Source: Ambrosia x helenae (Eukaryota > Streptophyta > Magnoliopsida > Asterales > Asteraceae). Taken from it: a DNA stretch of 64,000 nt. The notes beneath the pieces are model-generated. The model did not search any database, had not been told where the DNA came from, and worked only from the letters and a program-made list of their open reading frames with translations. Position 1 is the stretch's first letter. Each line of letters starts with the position of its first letter. Position numbers and translations under genes: made by a program. The stretch lies in contig CM061231.1 in the NCBI GenBank assembly GCA_030844895.1, positions 158,333,376 to 158,397,375 on the forward strand, given 5' to 3'. Below are positions 58,770 through 64,000 of the stretch, piece after piece.

Positions 58770-61224
58770 ATGGTTAGTTTTATAATCTATAGTGGAGGCA
58801 GGTGGGAAGTTGTCAACGGTCGAATGGAATACGTTGTTGATAGTAGCTGTAAAAGACGTGGTTTTGAAATTGATTCAAATATCTCGTATCTTAGTTTTTT
58901 AAATGTAGTTTCCGATGTGTGTGAGATTCCAAACATTTCAAGGTTATTTTATAAAATGTCAGCTTTTGATGATGCAATCGACATTTTTAATGATCGTGAT
59001 GTATCTTTTCTTTTTAAAGTTGCTTTGCAAAACCCCCATGAAGTATTGAAGTTGTATGTTGTAGATGAACCAGGTGTGGGTTCGTCTAGTAATGCTCATT
59101 TAAATGACGTACCTTCAAATGATTCAAAAGTCCCTGATCTAAATGTGTCTATAGAAAATTTTGATCATTACACACCATATGGGTGTTTTGGAAATTTCGA
59201 TGATGAGAAAGCTGAAAAAGAAGAATTTTATGGAAAGCCAAGTCCTGAATTGTTTTCAGATATAACCAAAAGCTCTTTAGTTTTTTCTGAAGGTTCCGTA
59301 TTTCGTAACAAAGATGAATTGAAATTGCAGTTAGGAAATTTTTGTTTGTCTGAACGTTTTTCCTATAAAGTCGACAGGTCATCTAAAACGAGGTATGAAA
59401 TTTCATGTGTAGTTGATGATTGTGATTGGCAATTTAGGTCACGTTCTGTCCCAACTTCAGACACGTTTTTTGTTACATTTTTTAACAACAACCACACATG
59501 TTCTAAAACTCAAACACATCCCCATCTTCGTCAAGCTAACCCGCAAGTAATTGGTAGCATACTGAAGCACCAATTGCGAGATACTAGACGTGTTTATCGT
59601 GGAAACGAAATAGTACAAGATTTTCGAGAAAGATTTAAGGTTGATATATCATATACTCAAGCTTGGCGGGGGAAGTGTCATGCACTTGAGCTTTTGCAAG
59701 GAAGTAGCAAACAATCGTTTTCTGAGCTTCCGTTCTACTGCTATAATTTGCGAAATGCAAATCCAGGGACTGTTACTGAGATTAAAACTGATGAAGACAA
59801 TCGTTTTGAAATGCTTTTTATTGCCATTGGTGCAACGGTCAGTAAAATATTTTTACCTATTTTCATACCAACTTAAATAAATTATTGATGTTTTGGTTTA
59901 CTGAAGTCTAAAATTTATCTGTTTTTCATTTTATTAAACAGATTCGGAGTTTTCTTCTGTCTTTAAGACCGGTCATTATTATAGACGCGGCACACTTAAA
60001 AGGTGAGTTTAAGGGAACGTTATTCCTTGCTGTTGGCATGGATGGTAACAACCAAATTTTACCCGTTGGATATGGTATCGGCAAATCCGAGGACGGTGAG
60101 AGTTGGACGTGGTTCTTATCGAAACTTAAAGAGTGTATCGGTGAGCACCCAGATTTGGCGATCATATCTGACAGAGCCAACTCAATAGATTTGGCAGTTC
60201 GGACGGTTTTTCCTAATGCCTTTCACGGGTTGTGCTGTCGACATTTGATGGTGAACTTAAAGATACCAAAAAGCAAAAAGAAGGATTTAGAGACACTGTG
60301 GTGGAACACTTGTAAAGCTTACCGGGTGTCTGATTTTGAAGAAAGTTTTAACGCGATGTGTGCAGCCCTACCACGGGTTAGGAATACTCTATTGAGTATC
60401 GGTTTACATAAGTGGTCAAGAGCACACTGTTCGGGGAAACGATATCATTATATGACATCTAACAGTGCAGAGTCAATCAACGCCTTATCTAAGGACGAAC
60501 GAAAAGTTCCAACAACCCATTTGGTTGAATTTTTTAGACAAAAACTTCAACAATGGTATTACGAACGCCGAAATGAGGCTATTCAAAATAAACACGTACT
60601 GACTCCTTTCGCGGTAAAAAAATTATTAAAAAGATTGAATATTCTAGAACGTGGAAGGCTTATGACGTTGGGGTTAACACTTTTCAAGTTCTAGACGGTG
60701 GGAAAAATGGTTTTGTTGATCTGTCTAATGAAACATGCAGTTGTTGTGTTCCCCAGATATCTGGTTTCCCATGTGGCCACATGGTTGCAGTATCAAAATT
60801 ACTGAAGGAACAGGACTGCAGTCATTATACGTCACCTTGGTATAGCAACCAGTTATACAAAACAACATATGAAGAGGCCATTTATCCTTTACCCCACAGG
60901 TCTGAATGGGAGACGCCAGAGTATTTGATTCCTCTACAACCACCACATGTCACAAAACGACAGTCGGGACGTCCTCGTGAAAATAAACGAATTTTATCGA
61001 GAGGCGAGGAACCTACGCCTGTATATTGCAGTCGTTGTAAAACTCACGGTCATCATCGTGACCAATGTTCAGCTCCTGTTGCCTCACGATCAAAATCTGC
61101 TAGGCGTGGTTCAAAGAAAGAAAATCATCATCAAACACCGTCCCCCACTTTCGTTGAAGCAGATGACTTTGCAGAATATGTAATTCATAATACTTGTTCG
61201 ACTGTTAACCTTGCTGATTTTTAG
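58770..61224 (+). CDS. MuDR-type MULE transposase
   Basis: A DDE transposase that cuts and moves Mutator-like elements in the nucleus. Exons 58770-59837 and 59942-61224; intron 59838-59941 (ACG|GTCAGT...AAACAG) joins in phase. Parts in order: an N-terminal region with acidic linker, the MuDR DNA-binding-type domain (FSEGSVFRNKDELKLQLGNF...CDWQFRSRSV...NNHTC), the MULE core with the catalytic aspartate in PVIIIDAAHLKGEFKG and SDRANS, the C-terminal SWIM zinc finger CSCCVPQISGFPCGHMVA, and a CCHC knuckle CSRCKTHGHHRDQC. The frame changes by one base at the A7 tract near 60614-60620: downstream IIKKIEYSRTWKAYDVG lies in another frame. If real it is inactive. ATG at 58770 is the first in-frame methionine. 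Length about 780 residues, normal for the family. Confidence 0.9.
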
Positions 61225-61341
61225 TGGTGCTATTTACTTTAATTTATTTACTTAACAATGTTTATAACATAAAATTACAAATAACTTCGATATATCAAGT
61301 TTTACATCAATACATAAACTAGCCACTAGGTAGATAAATAT

Positions 61342-62446
61342 TTAAATATTTGACGGTGCAAAACGACCAGCATAAATTTCATCTGCCATGAAACGTTTGA
61401 ATCTCATGCAAGCATCATGTAGGCTGCCTTCTCTCCAAGTCAATGACATGTTTTGAACAAGATTTCTCAGCAACATACAAACGATTACCCCTGAATGTCG
61501 ACCAATGCGACTATTGGTGACAGGCCAGACAACATCCCCCCAAAATTGTAATGATTCAACTTCGTTTCTACCAGACTTTTGCCAGTACGTTATAGCCCCT
61601 AGAAACCATATGAAAGCAGATTCAAATTCTATAAGAATTTGATGAATTTTTCTATGAATGCAAAAAGTATCACCGCAATCTATGGGACTACAGTTATTTG
61701 GGAAATACACTGTTACTTGTAGTAATTTCATGTCAACTTGTAGAACAAACCAGTTTTCATCGTCTATCGAGACTGGTATATATACCTGAAAATTACAGTC
61801 CAAAACGAAATGTAGATTTTATACAGCACGATAAAAAGGTATAAATATACAAAAAAAAAACAGTATTTTACCATATCAACTTCCCAAAGAGGTGGATATA
61901 TTCTTCTCGAGCCGTTTGCGTAGCAATAAGCATGGTGATCTTGTTCAATAATTAGGTTATAGAAATTAGGGGGAAGAACAGTCCAAAGACCATAACTACA
62001 TGTTGTTGGTCTTCTTTGTCGTTCAATGTCCCTTAACGACATCAATTTGTTGCACCATGCACGAACATGCTGTAAATAAATGTTAATAAAATCACAAAAA
62101 AATTATCATATCATATAACGTATAACGTAACAGTCATAGTATTTACCGTTTTTTGAAGATATCCGCTTCCACAGTACCCTAAAATACCACCCCACCACTC
62201 TTTGTTTAATGGTGTACGCCCCATATAGGTTGTATAGCAACATGTGCTATCACCATCGTAGTAAAACTCAAGAACATTTGGAGCCCAAAAACTTGATTGG
62301 TTATGTGGATTAACCCAAATTGTGTTCTCTACGGGAGCAGGAATGTTAGTCATTATGCTATTAAAAAGCATGTGAAATGAGCTTCTATATAAGGACCTAG
62401 GTTGATAGGTGTACCAATATCGGGTGGAATTTGCAATTTTTGCCAA
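61342..62446 (-). CDS. Ulp1-like (peptidase C48) protein, catalytic residues altered
   Basis: Ulp1 proteases remove SUMO; copies are captured in plant MULEs. Exons on the minus strand: 62446-62147, 62069-61872 and 61785-61342, in phase. Segments: WWGGILGYCGSGYLQKTHVRAWCNKLM (listed here in words), the VYIPVSIDDENWFVLQVD core (about residues 167-184) and VTNSRIGRHSGVIVCMLL near the C-terminus. The family has a catalytic His before Trp (HW), an Asp and a Cys in DCG. Here the HW position reads NW and the DCG position reads HSG, so the triad appears lost. The 62446 end has no ATG; the first methionine is near 62370, and an acceptor-like CCTAG at about 62400 suggests an upstream exon. About 313 residues as read. 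It is antisense to the transposase. Confidence 0.7.
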
Positions 62447-62547
62447 ACGTCAAGGACTAAATTGGCAAATAACTCTTTCGTTTTTTATAAATATACCTAC
62501 CACCAACCGTTCATCATCAATTGTGTAGAGGTTTATATACCATCACC

Positions 62548-62953
62548 ATGTCTCAGTCATCATCTTCATCTTCAAGGTCTTCATCTAGACGATTTAGCAG
62601 GTCAAGAGAAATATGTTCATGCGGTGCAACTACACGTATACTTATCTCGAGAACTGATGCAAACCCGGATAGAGACTTCGTGTGTTGCGTAAGTATTAAA
62701 TTTTAATATTTATCGTGTGCTTTTAATGATCATCAAATAACTGTTTATTTTTTTTAAACCACAGACTGCTGGTTGTGGATTTATTAGGTGGGTAGAAGCG
62801 TCAGAATGTTTCAGGTGCAAAAAAATCATTCCGGGGTTGAGGCAATCGTTAGACGAGCAACAAGCTTTGGCTAGAAAATACCGTTTGCAGGCCAGATTGT
62901 TGAAGTTACTTTTGGTAGTTAGTTGGGTTTTGTTTGCATATCTACTAATGTAA
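62548..62953 (+). CDS. small GRF zinc-finger protein with C-terminal membrane segment
   Basis: Exons 62548-62688 and 62765-62953 (GC|GTAAGT, CCACAG|AC), about 109 residues. Ser-rich start, then CSCGATTRILISR and NPDRDFVCCTAGCGFIRW, the CxC...C...C layout of the GRF zinc finger, then a CFRC motif, a basic/coiled stretch and the C-terminal hydrophobic segment LLKLLLVVSWVLFAYLLM. The layout matches the plant GRF-membrane protein group (At4g04775-like). A TATAAATA lies about 60 bp upstream. Role unknown; GRF fingers bind nucleic acid in other proteins. It may be a MULE passenger. Confidence 0.75.
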
Positions 62954-63078
62954 CACAAGAGGAGTAGTAATAATAATGACATTAGTAATATTAAGGTAAC
63001 AATTTCAGTTCGTCTTCATCGGAAGTCTGTCTATTATCTACCGAATCAGATTGTTGAAGTTACTTTTGGTAGTTAGTC
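62892..63078. repeat. 30 bp direct repeat bracketing 125 bp
   Basis: A word of about 30 bases beginning CAGATTGTTGAAGTTACTTT occurs at about 62892-62921 and 63047-63078. The first copy encodes the start of the GRF protein's membrane segment. The second is antisense to the end of the exon at 63322-63038. Confidence 0.85.
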
Positions 63079-63989
63079 TGTCTAACCAACCGAGTGAATC
63101 ATCGCCGAAAAGATCTTCCCAAAAGCCATCCGGGAATATACTTCCCCCAATTAGTGCACAAGTTCTATGTTTATCCTTTTGTTTTGGATACCATTTTTTT
63201 ATTTGTTTTATGTTTTCGTTTTCATCGTTTGATTTGAACTTCTTCTTTTTTGCACCTTTTATTGTTGTGAATGGGGAAAACATACACGAGGCTGGCTTTG
63301 TTGACCTTTGAGACCGTCTCAACTGTTAAAGTGACAAAAGTAAACCAATTATTTTGAATTTAAATGCTAAACTATGAAGGAAAAAAATAAAATAAAACAT
63401 AACTACCTCAGGCTTTTTTAGGTCGTCGGTGTTTGGTCTATATACTTCACCCGAGCTAAAAAATTCATCAACATTTTCATTGTGATGCGAGCTCGTCGGG
63501 CCTTCTACACCAGTCGGTTGGGATTTACGTACCTAAGATTTAAAAATGTTAATTATTTTAAACTTTTCAACAAATTAATACGGATTAATAATAATCATAC
63601 GACAACTTTACCTCAGGTAGTAAACCTTTCAACTTGTTATTATAAAAGTTTTCCAACCTATCATCCATCAACGCTTTAAATTGCTCTATTAAATCATCGT
63701 TGATAGTGTAGGTTGTCGGAACAGTTTCCGACTTTCTTTTTTTGGCCGTCGAATCAACAGGCTGATCACCGTAAACCGTATGCAGATCATCGAAACCACC
63801 ATCCACACCATCCGCTGCCGTATTATCAAAATTTACATAGGCAGACGGATGAAACTCGGCCTGCTTATTAAAGCACCCTTGAGACGAGGATTTTTGTGCT
63901 CGTAAAAAATGGGCACTATCAGTGTACCAGGCACAGCGCAGCTTAGAGTCATTCGGAAGTAGAAACCTAAACGGCTTAAGCCCTTCAAC
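63038..63989 (-). CDS. N-terminal part of a MULE-borne Ulp1-type protein (partial)
   Basis: Minus-strand exons 63989-63612, 63532-63407 and 63322 to about 63038 join in phase. The first starts after an acceptor (TTCAG) so the true start is beyond the window. Content: VEGLKPFRFLLPNDSKLRC, an acidic region, a KKRK nuclear-signal-like motif, then RRSQRSTKPASCMFSPFTT, a linker of the kind that precedes Ulp1 domains, and FWEDLFGDDSLGWL. It ends at a stop just inside the direct repeat near 63040. It could once have been continuous with the Ulp1-like exons at 62446-61342, but the two overlap in content (DSLGWL versus GSGYL), so two separate genes are also possible. Confidence 0.5.
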
Positions 63990-64000
63990 CTGAAGGGCAA

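Larger units (their letters stand above)
58151..64000 (+). mobile_element. Mutator-like element (autonomous type), right end outside window
   Basis: Starts near ATGGGAAAATGGCCAAAATA and carries a MuDR-type transposase (58770-61224), an antisense Ulp1-like gene, a GRF zinc-finger gene and another antisense linked exon set. No complementary right terminus was seen before 64000, so the extent is inferred. Plant MULEs with captured Ulp1-like proteases (Kaonashi type) have this layout. Confidence 0.65.

Noticed and set aside
1..64000. CRISPR arrays, rRNA genes, organellar insertions, viral integrations
   Set aside because: None seen: no regular spacer arrays, no rRNA consensus, no plastid or mitochondrial gene sequence, and no caulimovirus-type coat or reverse transcriptase frames.

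Overview
This window looks like nuclear DNA of a flowering plant. It has GT-AG spliced multi-exon genes of plant families, low GC introns and intergenic DNA, and a dense load of small DNA transposons, SINEs, Helitrons and Mutator-like elements. The repeat types (terminal motifs such as GTCCCTGAGGTTTG, TAGGGGTG and GGGGCTGTTTGG) suggest an asterid, perhaps Asteraceae. The taxonomic guess is inference only.

Layout. 1-2 kb: a repeat field built on AAAACGCAT. 2.07-7.80 kb (minus): a five-exon TRICHOME BIREFRINGENCE-LIKE gene whose first exon is split by a 1.06 kb hAT-type element (itself carrying a nested MITE) and whose last exon has a one-base frameshift; its introns hold four more MITEs. 8-15.9 kb: only repeats, including MITEs, a probable LTR, a hAT element and a small Helitron. 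16.0-23.15 kb (plus): a PRP2/DEAH1-type spliceosomal RNA helicase with an almost exact, in-frame tandem duplication of the three exons that carry the Walker A motif, and a one-base shift in exon 2. 23.2-28.9 kb: repeats (MITE, Helitron, long fold-back, SINEs). 28.9-30.9 kb (plus): a receptor-like kinase with a transmembrane segment but almost no ectodomain, whose last codons lie in a dispersed retroposon. 31.9-38.1 kb (plus): a 22-exon villin with an 11-base micro-exon and a one-base shift in exon 8. 39.2-42.0 kb: a Mutator-like element with about 150 bp inverted ends and a 1.7 kb hAT element nested in it. 42.35-46.08 kb (plus): an intact glucose-6-phosphate 1-epimerase family gene. 48.0-50.6 kb (plus): an intact class III peroxidase. 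51-58 kb: degenerate copia fragment, Mutator-type MITE, and a broken staphylococcal-nuclease-like (CAN-type) gene interrupted by an element full of an odd GGTACCGTTTCG minisatellite. 58.15-64.0 kb: the left part of a large Mutator-like element encoding a MuDR-type transposase, an Ulp1-like (C48) protein lacking the usual catalytic residues, a small GRF zinc-finger membrane protein, and the N-terminal part of another Ulp1-linked reading frame. Its right end is outside the window.

The genes are not an operon and have no joint function that can be read from the sequence. They serve separate housekeeping or cell-wall roles (splicing, actin bundling, sugar phosphate epimerisation, wall acetylation, peroxidase). 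The recurring theme is transposon damage and exon-level rearrangement. Four coding regions each differ from an open frame by one base in or next to a short homopolymer, so assembly error must be considered before calling any of them a pseudogene.

All exon boundaries were inferred by eye from splice consensus and family knowledge; no alignment or database search was run.
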